From: a bacterium UBP2_UBA2255
GTDB taxonomy: Bacteria > Edwardsbacteria > AC1 > EtOH8
Assembly: GCA_002347565.1 (NCBI GenBank)
Contig: DDXR01000003.1
Span: 1 to 54,717 of the forward strand
Length of the DNA: 54,717 nt
Direction of reading: 5' to 3'
Shown: positions 17,494 to 24,403 of the stretch, in pieces
Position numbering within the stretch: the stretch's first letter is position 1
Layout: each line of letters opens with the position of its first letter
Made by a program: the position numbers and the translations under genes
The notes under the pieces: model-generated
Databases searched by the model: none
Told to the model about the DNA's origin: nothing
What the model saw: only the letters and a program-made list of their open reading frames with translations

Positions 17494-18285
17494 TCAGCCG
17501 GGCCAGCGGACGCCCAATGTCAGCAGCCGGTCGATGACGATCGCAACCAGCGTCAGGATAAGCAATGCCCGCGAGATCCGCCCGCCGGTCGCGCCAGGGC
17601 CATCGCCGGTGCCGGGCGAACGCAAGATCATCCCGAAGGCGCTCATGATCACGAACGAACTGGTCGCCGGATACAGGATGCTCAGGAAGACGGGCGCCGG
17701 GAAGGCGAAGGCCACCTGGACCGCGCTGCCAGCGATGATCGGGAAGAACATCACGCGGTAGACGTGCTTTTCCCGCGTTGGCTTGTCCAGTCCGGCGGGG
17801 ATGAAATCGGCGAACCGCCGTCCCATCCCTCGGACGGCCGCAGCGAGGATGCCGGCGCCGGCCAGGGCGGCTAGGATCTTGACGGGGAGGCCCAGCCCCA
17901 GCAGGGCCGCGGCCTTGCCGGTGTCGCCGACGGCCGAAAGCGGGGTCAGCGCCAGGTAACCGCCGGCGTTGACGCAACCAAGCAGCCCGAGCCAGAGCAG
18001 CAGCAGTCCGCCGGCCGAACTGCTGCGGTTGCGGGCGACGAAGAACCACGCGACGCAGCCCTGGATCAAGCTGACCATCGGCCCGGCCAGGGCGGCCGCT
18101 ACCCGCGCCGGAACGGACAACAGTCCGCCGTCGGCCTGCACGTAATTGTGGTACAACACCGGGTGGGCGCCGGCGAGGACGTATGCCAGGAAATGCCCGG
18201 ACTCGTGGATGAAGGTGGTGATGAAAAAGGCGGCAATGTACGCCAGGGTCGAGTTGATGAACAGGGTCCTCGGGGAATTATCCAC
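17494..18285 (-). CDS. M50-like membrane metalloprotease
   Basis: 263 residues, about seven to eight membrane helices. An HExxH motif, HESGH, sits in the first helix (about residue 28), as in site-2 proteases, with FLAYVLAGAHP following. Such enzymes cleave membrane-embedded substrates such as anti-sigma factors. The third ligand (NxxD-type) is not obvious; LLGCVNAGGYLAL may correspond. GTG start with AAAGGATC seven bases upstream. A PDZ domain is absent. Substrate unknown. Confidence 0.7.
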   Translation of the reverse strand: MDNSPRTLFINSTLAYIAAFFITTFIHESGHFLAYVLAGAHPVLYHNYVQADGGLLSVPARVAAALAGPMVSLIQGCVAWFFVARNRSSSAGGLLLLWLGLLGCVNAGGYLALTPLSAVGDTGKAAALLGLGLPVKILAALAGAGILAAAVRGMGRRFADFIPAGLDKPTREKHVYRVMFFPIIAGSAVQVAFAFPAPVFLSILYPATSSFVIMSAFGMILRSPGTGDGPGATGGRISRALLILTLVAIVIDRLLTLGVRWPG

Positions 18286-18381
18286 TACTGTCGATCCTTT
18301 CGTGACGAATTTGCACCGGCGGCGGGACGTCCGAGCCTCCGCTGGTCCATTGTATCCATTCGACGGCGGTGTGTCAAGCAG

Positions 18382-18408
18382 AAAGCCCTGACGATGCGTC
18401 AGGGCTTT
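18382..18408 (-). terminator. Intrinsic terminator downstream of leuD
   Basis: AAAGCCCTGACG and its complement form 12-bp arms with a 3-base loop. On either strand the stem ends in a short A/T run. It separates the LeuCD operon (ending at 18450) from the protease gene. Confidence 0.75.
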
Positions 18409-18413
18409 TACTG

Positions 18414-18448
18414 TCCCCCTTCCCTCGTGGGGAAGGGCGGGGGGTAGG
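18414..18448. repeat. REP-like palindromic repeat, copy 2
   Basis: CCCCCTTCCCTCGTGGGGAA followed by GGGCGGGGGGTAGG, the same family as 13051-13091, directly downstream of the leuD stop. Confidence 0.65.
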
Positions 18449-18449
18449 T

Positions 18450-18944
18450 CTATTTCTTTCCGCTGGTGATCAGCTTCCGGGTGTAGGGGATCAGCCCGCC
18501 GGCGTCGATGATGGCCTGGCGCGCCTTGGGCAGCGGCACGGTGTCGAACTCCTTGCCCTTGGTGATGTTCTTGACCTTGCCATTGACGATCTCGATCTCG
18601 TCGCCCTCGTCGGCCTCGATATTCGGGCAGATGACCATGTTCAGCCCGACGTTGATCGAGTTCTGCAGGAAAATGCGGGCGAAGTTTTTGGCGATCACCT
18701 TCAGACCCCAGCCGGTGAGGCAGGACGCGGCCTGCTCCCGCGACGAGCCGCAGCCGAAGTTCTTGCCGGCCACGATGAAGCTGCCCGGCTCGACCTGCTT
18801 GGCCTTGAGCTTCTTGTTGAACTCAGCGTCGTCGACGAAGGCGAACTGCGGGGTCTCGGTCGGGAGCACGGTGGCCATGTAGCGGCCGGGATAGATGATA
18901 TCGGTGGAGATATCGTCCCCCAGTTTCAATGCGACCTTTGCCAT
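18450..18944 (-). CDS. leuD: 3-isopropylmalate dehydratase small subunit-type protein (LeuD/HacB/DmdB family)
   Basis: 164 residues of the archaeal-type small subunit. Substrate-recognition loop YPGRYMAT near residue 22 and the swivelling-domain motif GKNFGCGSSREQA (about 59-71) are present. With LeuC it would form a [4Fe-4S] hydro-lyase isomerising a 2-alkylmalate. The loop sets the side-chain size, but I cannot assign the substrate. It starts two bases after the leuC stop, and its ribosome-binding site (GGGAGG) lies inside the last codons of leuC. Last gene of the 18450-23808 operon. Confidence 0.85.
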   Translation of the reverse strand: MAKVALKLGDDISTDIIYPGRYMATVLPTETPQFAFVDDAEFNKKLKAKQVEPGSFIVAGKNFGCGSSREQAASCLTGWGLKVIAKNFARIFLQNSINVGLNMVICPNIEADEGDEIEIVNGKVKNITKGKEFDTVPLPKARQAIIDAGGLIPYTRKLITSGKK

Positions 18945-18946
18945 GG

Positions 18947-20356
18947 CTATTTCCTCCCTTTCTTCTTCCCCGTTGAACGTTTAACGTTTGACGTTGAACG
19001 TTTGACGGAACCGGGTTTTCTCGCTATTATTGGTTTCTTTGCGGCCTTCGCGGTTTTAGCCTTGGACGCAGTCAGCGAACGGGGGTCGGTGATCTCGCCG
19101 GTGATGGCCGAGGCGGCCGCGGTCGCGGACGAACTCAAATACACCTCGGCGTTGGGGTTGCCCATCCGGCCCTTGAAATTCCGGTTGGTCGTGGCCAGCG
19201 CCTTGTCGCCGTCGGCCAGCGCGCCCTGGTGCACGCCCAAGCACGGCCCGCAGCCGGAATTCATCACCACCGCGCCGGCCTTCATGAAGGTCGCCAAATA
19301 GCCCTTCTGCAGCGCCTGCTGGTAGATCCTGGTGGAAGCCGGGAACACCAGCATCCGCACGCCGCGCGCCACTTTCTTGCCCTTGAGGATGTTCGCGGCG
19401 ATGGCCAGGTCGTCCAGCCGGCCGTTGGTGCACGAGCCGATCACGATCTGCTGCACCTTGATCCCCTTGGCCGCGCCGACGGGCTTGACGTTGTCCACGG
19501 TGTGAGGGAAGGCGATCTGGGGCTCGAGCTTCGAGGCGTCGATCTCGACCACCTGCTCGTACTGCGCGTCGGCGTCCGGGCCGAACAGCGCGGGGATGTT
19601 CTTCACCCCGGCCTCCTGCTTCAGGTAGCGCACGATCTCCTTGTCCGGCGGCACGATGCCGCTGGTGGCGCCGGCCTCGACCGTCATGTTGCACAGCACC
19701 AGCCGGCCCGAGGTGGACATCTTCCTGACGGTCTCGCCGTGGAACTCGATCACCTTGTAGTTGGCGCCCTCGGCGGTCAGCTTGCCGATCAAATGCAGGA
19801 TGATGTCCTTGGGCTCGACGTACTTCGGCAGCGTGCCGTTGACCACCACCTTGATGGTGCCCGGCACCTCGACGTTGAGCACCTTGCCCAGCGCCCAGAC
19901 CGAGGCCATTTCCGTGGCGCCGATGCCGAAGGAAAAGGCGCCCAGCGCGCCGTGCGAGGTGGTGTGGCTGTCGGTGCCGACGATCACCTGGCCCGGCAGG
20001 TCGTAGCCGCTCTCGGGCAGGATCTGGTGGCAGATGCCGCCCTCGTCGCCGCGGATGTCGTGGAACTTGGCGATGCCCTGCTTGGCCACGAACTCGCGGA
20101 TCTTCTTCTGGTTGGTGGCCGTCTTGCTGCTCTCGGCCGGCACCCGGTGGTCGAAGATGATGGCGATCCTCGAAGGGTCCCAGACGTTGGCCGGCTGGCC
20201 GGTGCCCTGGTAGATCTCGTTGAACTGGTTGATCACCAGCGCGCCGTTCTCGTGGGACATCGCCAGGTCGACCTTGGGCTCCACCACGTCGCCGACCTTG
20301 ACCGACGGCAGTCCCGCGGCCTTCGCCAGGATCTTCTGGACCATTGTCATGCCCAT
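18947..20356 (-). CDS. leuC: 3-isopropylmalate dehydratase large subunit-type protein (LeuC/HacA/DmdA family) with Lys-rich tail
   Basis: 469 residues. The iron-sulfur ligands are seen in IGSCTNGR and NSGCGPCLG, and the active-site GTDSHTTSHGALG is intact. The archaeal-type length (about 420) is exceeded by a C-terminal tail of about 43 residues rich in Lys, Arg, Ser and Ala, coded by repeat-like DNA (18950-19075). The start at 20356 is chosen for the GGGAGG ten bases upstream. Related subunits act on isopropylmalate, citramalate, homocitrate or dimethylmalate. The gene neighbourhood argues against ordinary leucine synthesis because no isopropylmalate synthase is present. Confidence 0.87.
   Translation of the reverse strand: MGMTMVQKILAKAAGLPSVKVGDVVEPKVDLAMSHENGALVINQFNEIYQGTGQPANVWDPSRIAIIFDHRVPAESSKTATNQKKIREFVAKQGIAKFHDIRGDEGGICHQILPESGYDLPGQVIVGTDSHTTSHGALGAFSFGIGATEMASVWALGKVLNVEVPGTIKVVVNGTLPKYVEPKDIILHLIGKLTAEGANYKVIEFHGETVRKMSTSGRLVLCNMTVEAGATSGIVPPDKEIVRYLKQEAGVKNIPALFGPDADAQYEQVVEIDASKLEPQIAFPHTVDNVKPVGAAKGIKVQQIVIGSCTNGRLDDLAIAANILKGKKVARGVRMLVFPASTRIYQQALQKGYLATFMKAGAVVMNSGCGPCLGVHQGALADGDKALATTNRNFKGRMGNPNAEVYLSSSATAAASAITGEITDPRSLTASKAKTAKAAKKPIIARKPGSVKRSTSNVKRSTGKKKGRK
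18972..19062. repeat. Intergenic-type repeats inside the leuC 3' end
   Basis: 18972-19006 contains GTTGAACGTTT and TTTGACG units in tandem. 19032-19062 contains a CTTTGCGGCCTTCGCGG unit related in reverse to the AAGACGCAAAGACGCGAAG stretch at 32791-32809. Both types look like dispersed intergenic repeats, yet here they are translated as the LeuC tail. Confidence 0.6.
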
Positions 20357-20408
20357 GACTTTCAATCCTCCCTTATTGGATTGGAGTAAGGTTGTTCTGC
20401 TTACTGGA

Positions 20409-20517
20409 TTCCTGCCGGAGTTTACCCCGCACGGTGATGCGGGACAGGAATGACACAGCACACACTGCCCACGAAACGTAAAATATTCTCTGTGCCTCCG
20501 TGTCTCCGTGGCGAAAA
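20409..20517. repeat. Two dispersed repeats between the fusion gene and leuC
   Basis: 20409-20453 carries GGATTCCTGCC ... CAGGAATGACA around an inner CCCGCAC/GTGATGCGGG hairpin, related to 13570-13597. 20487-20513 carries TGCCTCCGTGTCTCCGTGGC, a near-identical inverse copy of 30590-30614. The 162-base gap holds no gene. Confidence 0.65.
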
Positions 20518-20518
20518 A

Positions 20519-22624
20519 TCAGATCGCGACTTTATCCTTCAGCGCCTTGATGTCATCCTTGCTGTATCCCAGCGAGCCCAGGATCTCCTCCTGGTGCTGG
20601 CCCAGCGTGGGCGGCGGGGCGTCGATGCTGGCCGGAGTGGCCGAGAACTTGGCCGACAGGTTGAACAGCTTCAGCTCGCCCAGGTCCGGGTCCTTGATGC
20701 TCTCGATGGTCTTGCGGTACTTGACCTGCTCGGCATTGAGGGCCTTCTCCAAGCTGTAGATGTCGCCCGAGGGCACGCCCTTGGCGTTGAGCACCTCCAC
20801 CCAGTGCTCGGTGGTGTTAGTCTTGAGCTTCTCTTCGATCAGCGGCGTCAGCAGCTTGCGGTTCTTCTTGCGGGTGTCGCGCTCCTGGAACCGCGGGTCG
20901 GTCAGCAGCTCCGGCACGCCGAGTACATTCGCCAGATCTTCCCACTGCTTCTGCTGGTTGGCGGCGATGTTGATGTAGCCGTCCTTGGTGACGAAGGTGC
21001 CCGAGGGCGCGGCCGTGAAGTTATCGTTGCCCATCACCACCGGCTGCTGCCCGCCGATCAGCAGATTCGCCGCAACCCAGCCCATCAGCGGCATGATCGA
21101 GTCCAAGAGCGCGATGTCGATGAACTGGCCCTCGCCGGTCTTCTGGCGGTAGTACAGCGCGCCCATGATGGCGAACGCCGCGTTGAGGCCGCCCACGGTG
21201 TCGCACACCGGGAAGCCGGCCCGCAGCGGGTGCAGCCGCTCGTCGCCGTTGACGTCCATCTCGCCGGACAGCCCCTGGATGATCTGGTCGTAGGCCGGCT
21301 TGAAGGCGTCGGGCCCGGCCTGGCCGAACCCGGAGATGGCGCAGTAGACGATCGTGGGATTGATCTTCCTGATCTCGGCGTAGGAGAAGCCCAGCCGGTC
21401 CATCACGCCCGGCCGGAAGTTCTCCACCACCACGTCGGCGGTCTTCAGCAGCTTGCGGAAGATCTCCTTGGCCTCCTCGGCCTTGAGGTTGAGCGTGATC
21501 GACTTCTTGTTGGCGTTCTGGGCCAGGAACGACGTGCCCATCAGCTTCTGGTTCAACGCCGGCACCGCGCCCAGCTTGCGGGCCAAGTCGCCGCCGTCGG
21601 GGTTCTCGATCTTGATCACCTCGGCGCCCAGCAGGGCCAGGTGCATGGTGGAGAATGGGCCGGACAGGACGTTGGTCATGTCCAGCACGCGCACGCCTTG
21701 CAGCATCTTCTTGGCCTTCGGTTTGATTAGCGGTCCGGATTTCAAAATGGATCCCGGCAGGTCGCGTCCCAGGAACGCCTGCACCTCCTGCGCCACCGCC
21801 AGCAGCGCGAAGAAGTCGATGTCGGTCCTTGATTCCTCGCGCTGCAGCACGTGGACGAAGTCCTCGGTGGCGATGTTGCCGGCCGCCACCTTGGTGAAGG
21901 GGCAGCCGCCCAGGCCGCCGAAGGCGGTCTCGACGTACGTGACGCCGGCCTGCATCGCCGCGAAGATGTTGGCCATGCCCAGGCCGTAGGTGTTGTGGAA
22001 GTGGCAGGCCAGCTCGACCTTAGGGTCGAGCTTCTTTATGGCCCCGAACAGCCTGATGACCTGTTCCGGGTCGGCGTGGCCCGCGGTGTCGGCCAGGCTG
22101 ATGTTGCGGATGCCGGCGTCGAGGTATTTTTTGACCATCGCCAGCACCTTGTCCTCGGGGATGGCGCCGTCGAAGCCGCAGCCGAAGGCCGACTGCACCG
22201 AGGCCTGGACCTTCTTGCCGGCGTCCTGCGCCTTTTTCGCCATCGACAGGATCTGGCCCATGGCCTTGTCCGGGCTCATGCCGGTGTTCTTCTGGCTGTG
22301 GGTCTCGCTGGCCGACACGCCCATGCAGAACATTTCCACGCCGCAGGCCAGGCCGCGCTCGAAGCCCTTCTCGTTCAGCACCAGCCCGGAGAGAATGGTG
22401 TTCGGGTTCCTCTTTCCGTTCTTGGCGTAGTGGGCGAACAGGTCATCGGTGTCGGCCATCTGCGGCACCTTCTCCTTGTGGACGAAGGAGCCGACCTGGA
22501 CGATGTCGACGCCCGAGGCCATCAGGGCGTCGATCCAGCGGATCTTTTGGTCGGTGGGGACGGTCTTGCGCTCGATCTGGAAGCCGTCGCGCAGGCCAAC
22601 GTCGTGGATGATGATGTTGGGCAT
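20519..22624 (-). CDS. Fused HMG-CoA lyase-like aldolase and class III CoA-transferase
   Basis: 701 residues, two enzymes in one chain. Residues 1 to about 295 are an HMGL-family TIM barrel: DVGLRDGFQ supplies Arg/Asp metal and thioester contacts, CHFHN the paired His ligands, and GGLGGCPF the loop with the active-site Cys. Residues about 310-701 are a CaiB/BaiF family III CoA-transferase with the catalytic Asp in FIDIALLDS. One chain could thus load CoA onto a 3-hydroxy acid and cleave it to acetyl-CoA (or propionyl-CoA) and a 2-oxoacid, or run in reverse. HMG, citramalate or a homologue are candidate substrates. The ATG at 22624 is preferred; an upstream ATG at 22666 lies in a palindromic repeat. 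Confidence 0.85.
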   Translation of the reverse strand: MPNIIIHDVGLRDGFQIERKTVPTDQKIRWIDALMASGVDIVQVGSFVHKEKVPQMADTDDLFAHYAKNGKRNPNTILSGLVLNEKGFERGLACGVEMFCMGVSASETHSQKNTGMSPDKAMGQILSMAKKAQDAGKKVQASVQSAFGCGFDGAIPEDKVLAMVKKYLDAGIRNISLADTAGHADPEQVIRLFGAIKKLDPKVELACHFHNTYGLGMANIFAAMQAGVTYVETAFGGLGGCPFTKVAAGNIATEDFVHVLQREESRTDIDFFALLAVAQEVQAFLGRDLPGSILKSGPLIKPKAKKMLQGVRVLDMTNVLSGPFSTMHLALLGAEVIKIENPDGGDLARKLGAVPALNQKLMGTSFLAQNANKKSITLNLKAEEAKEIFRKLLKTADVVVENFRPGVMDRLGFSYAEIRKINPTIVYCAISGFGQAGPDAFKPAYDQIIQGLSGEMDVNGDERLHPLRAGFPVCDTVGGLNAAFAIMGALYYRQKTGEGQFIDIALLDSIMPLMGWVAANLLIGGQQPVVMGNDNFTAAPSGTFVTKDGYINIAANQQKQWEDLANVLGVPELLTDPRFQERDTRKKNRKLLTPLIEEKLKTNTTEHWVEVLNAKGVPSGDIYSLEKALNAEQVKYRKTIESIKDPDLGELKLFNLSAKFSATPASIDAPPPTLGQHQEEILGSLGYSKDDIKALKDKVAI

Positions 22625-22648
22625 TATCGTTGATTTTTGATTATCGAT

Positions 22649-22676
22649 GTAGGGGCGCATGGCCATGCGCCCTTAC
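22649..22676. repeat. GTAGGGGCG palindromic repeat
   Basis: GTAGGGGCGCATGGCCATGC continues to CGCCCTTAC, a 28-base near-perfect palindrome between the dehydrogenase and fusion genes. It adds a spurious in-frame ATG ahead of the fusion gene. Confidence 0.7.
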
Positions 22677-22689
22677 GATGGTTTCCGGT

Positions 22690-23808
22690 TTACAGTTTTT
22701 TCGCGACGGCCTCGCCCATCTCCAGGGTCTTGGTGTCGCCGCCCATGTCGTAGGTGCGGGCCTTGCCCTCGGCGATCACCGCGGCCACGGCCTTCTCGAT
22801 CTTGTCGCCCATGGCCTTCTCGCCCAGCCAGTCCAGCATCATCTTGGCCGCCAGGATGGTGGCGATGGGGTTGGCCTTGTACATGCCGGCGTACTTGGGT
22901 GCCGAGCCGTGGGTGGGCTCGAACACCGCCAGCTTGTCGCCGATGTTTCCCGAGCAGCCGAAGCCCAGCCCGCCCACCATCTGGGCGCAGAGGTCGGAGA
23001 CGATGTCGCCGAACATGTTGGTGGCCACCAGCACCGAGTAGTTCTTGGGGTTCTTCAGCAGCCACATGCAGATGGCGTCGATGTTGGCGTCGTCCATCTG
23101 GATGCCGGGGTAGTCCTTGGCCACCTCCTTGCCGATGTCCAGGAACAGGCCCTCGGTGGCGCGCACCACGTTGGCCTTGTGGATCACCGTCACCTTGGGG
23201 TAGTTGAACTTCTTGGCGTGCTCGAAGGCCGCGCGGATGATCCGCTCCGAGCCCTTGCGGGTGTTGATCTTGCAGGTGATGGCGTACTGGTCCAGCGGCA
23301 CGTCCTTGAAGGCGGCGAAGCCCTTGGCGTTCTTCAGCAGGCAGTCGCGCACCTCCTGCGGCACCGGGTTGAACTCCACGCCGGCGTAGAGGTCCTCGGT
23401 GTTCTCGCGGAACACCACCAGGTCGATCCCCTCCTTGTAATTGATGGGATTGCCCGGGTAGGCCTTGCAGGGGCGGAGGCAGATGTAGAGGTCGAACAGC
23501 TGGCGCATCCGCACGATCGGCGAGCGGTAGACCATGCCCTTGCCCTGCAGCTCGGGTATTAGCTCCTTCTCGGCGGCCTTCACCGGCTTGGAGGTGATGG
23601 CGCCGAACATGGCGGCGTTGACCTTGCCGAGCAGGTCGATGGTGCGCTGCGGAAAGGCCTCGCCCTCGGTGCGCCAGAACTCCCAGCCGATGTCGCCGTG
23701 GATGTACTCGGCGTCGAACTTGAGCGCGTCCAGCACGAGCTTCGCTGCTTCCATCACCTCGATGCCGATGCCGTCGCCCGGCAGCCAGGCGATCTTGTAC
23801 TTGGCCAT
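22690..23808 (-). CDS. Isocitrate/isopropylmalate-family dehydrogenase
   Basis: 372 residues, a beta-decarboxylating dehydrogenase. Diagnostic motifs are PGDGIGIEVM, the substrate loop SPIVRMRQLFDLYICLRPCK, VVFRENTEDLYAGVE, and NMFGDIVSDLCAQMVGGLGF with metal ligands. The loop has Ser-Pro-Ile where isocitrate dehydrogenases have Ser-x-Asn, and it lacks the Leu pattern of isopropylmalate dehydrogenases, so the substrate is probably neither standard one. It is the first gene of the operon with the lyase/CoA-transferase and LeuCD. SD GAGGAG lies five bases before the ATG. Product would be a 2-oxoacid plus CO2 and NAD(P)H. Confidence 0.85.
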   Translation of the reverse strand: MAKYKIAWLPGDGIGIEVMEAAKLVLDALKFDAEYIHGDIGWEFWRTEGEAFPQRTIDLLGKVNAAMFGAITSKPVKAAEKELIPELQGKGMVYRSPIVRMRQLFDLYICLRPCKAYPGNPINYKEGIDLVVFRENTEDLYAGVEFNPVPQEVRDCLLKNAKGFAAFKDVPLDQYAITCKINTRKGSERIIRAAFEHAKKFNYPKVTVIHKANVVRATEGLFLDIGKEVAKDYPGIQMDDANIDAICMWLLKNPKNYSVLVATNMFGDIVSDLCAQMVGGLGFGCSGNIGDKLAVFEPTHGSAPKYAGMYKANPIATILAAKMMLDWLGEKAMGDKIEKAVAAVIAEGKARTYDMGGDTKTLEMGEAVAKKL

Positions 23809-23860
23809 GATGCTCCTCGAAGGTTGGTGTTTATCGTTGTCGCCGTCCGCCGGGACAGCT

Positions 23861-23890
23861 ATTGTACTGCAAAGAAAGACGGCGCGTCAA
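23861..23890 (-). promoter_or_regulatory. Promoter of the dehydrogenase-LeuCD operon
   Basis: On the minus strand TTGACG, an 18-base spacer and TACAAT, ending about 53 bases before the dehydrogenase ATG. It lies just after the ArsR gene stop, so the operon can be transcribed apart from the regulator. Confidence 0.6.
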
Positions 23891-23896
23891 GCCAAA

Positions 23897-24244
23897 TCAG
23901 GCGCGGCGCCGCGGGGCGCGCCGGCCGGCCCGCCGCGCCAGACGCTGGTCGGCGCCGACCCGGCTGTCCTGGTTGGCCCAGCGGCTGATGTGCCGCAGCA
24001 GCACCGGAACGTACTCGTTGGTCGCCGCGGTCGACAGGCGGTAGACGGTCCACAGCGCCCGCCGCTCGTCCGCCACCAGGCCGGCCTCGGCCAGCTGGCG
24101 CAGGTGGCGGGAGACGGCCGGCTGGGAGATGCCCAGCACCGCGGTCAGTTCGCCCACGCTCATCGGCTTTTCCTGCAGCAGCTTGAGGATGCGGATGCGG
24201 TTGGTATCCCCCAGGGCCTTGAACACCTTGACCAGGTTCTGCAT
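23897..24244 (-). CDS. ArsR-family winged-helix regulator
   Basis: 115 residues. The helix-turn-helix core MSVGELTAVLGISQPAVSRH is followed by HLRQLAEAGLV, as in ArsR/SmtB-type repressors. The metal-binding ELCVCDL motif is absent, so a metal ligand is unlikely and the effector may be organic or redox. An Arg-rich tail ends the protein. The ATG at 24244 is favoured over a TTG at 24268, which lies in the operator palindrome. Divergent from the hydrolase at 24404 and directly upstream of the dehydrogenase operon, it could control either or both. Confidence 0.82.
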   Translation of the reverse strand: MQNLVKVFKALGDTNRIRILKLLQEKPMSVGELTAVLGISQPAVSRHLRQLAEAGLVADERRALWTVYRLSTAATNEYVPVLLRHISRWANQDSRVGADQRLARRAGRRAPRRRA

Positions 24245-24265
24245 GCGGCCGCCGTCCCTATATAT

Positions 24266-24281
24266 CAATATAGCTATATTG
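24266..24281. promoter_or_regulatory. Palindromic operator, probably for the ArsR protein
   Basis: CAATATAGCTATATTG is a perfect 16-bp palindrome in an AT-rich island 22 bases before the regulator start. Its form (AT-rich arms around AGCT) and position fit an autoregulatory ArsR-family operator. This is inferred from position and symmetry only. Confidence 0.6.
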
Positions 24282-24340
24282 TTATATCAAGTATACCGCA
24301 GCCGCGCCGCGATGTCAAGGAAAATCGGCGGGTGGGCCGC

Positions 24341-24369
24341 TTGCATGCGCCGGTCCGATGTGCTATGAT
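24341..24369 (+). promoter_or_regulatory. Promoter of the C26 hydrolase gene
   Basis: TTGCAT, a 17-base spacer and TATGAT, ending 34 bases before the ATG at 24404. An in-frame ATG at 24365 falls inside the -10 box, which argues for the later start. Confidence 0.6.
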
Positions 24370-24403
24370 TACACCATCTGTTCCACAATCGGCCGCCACG
24401 ATC

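Noticed and set aside
17471..18049. Upstream extension of the TPR frame on the minus strand
   Set aside because: The extension runs through the coding region of the M50-like gene in another frame and has the Arg/Gly/Pro-rich look of a shadow frame.
18278..18287. TTATCCACT resembling a DnaA box near the M50-like gene
   Set aside because: A single near-match with no cluster, no AT-rich unwinding region and no dnaA gene. Not evidence for an origin, even though the rpmH-mnmE cluster is often origin-linked.
23861..23890. A second ArsR-type operator at the dehydrogenase promoter
   Set aside because: ACAATAGCTGT shares the AGCT centre with the palindrome at 24266-24281, but the right half does not match, so control of this promoter by the regulator stays unproven.
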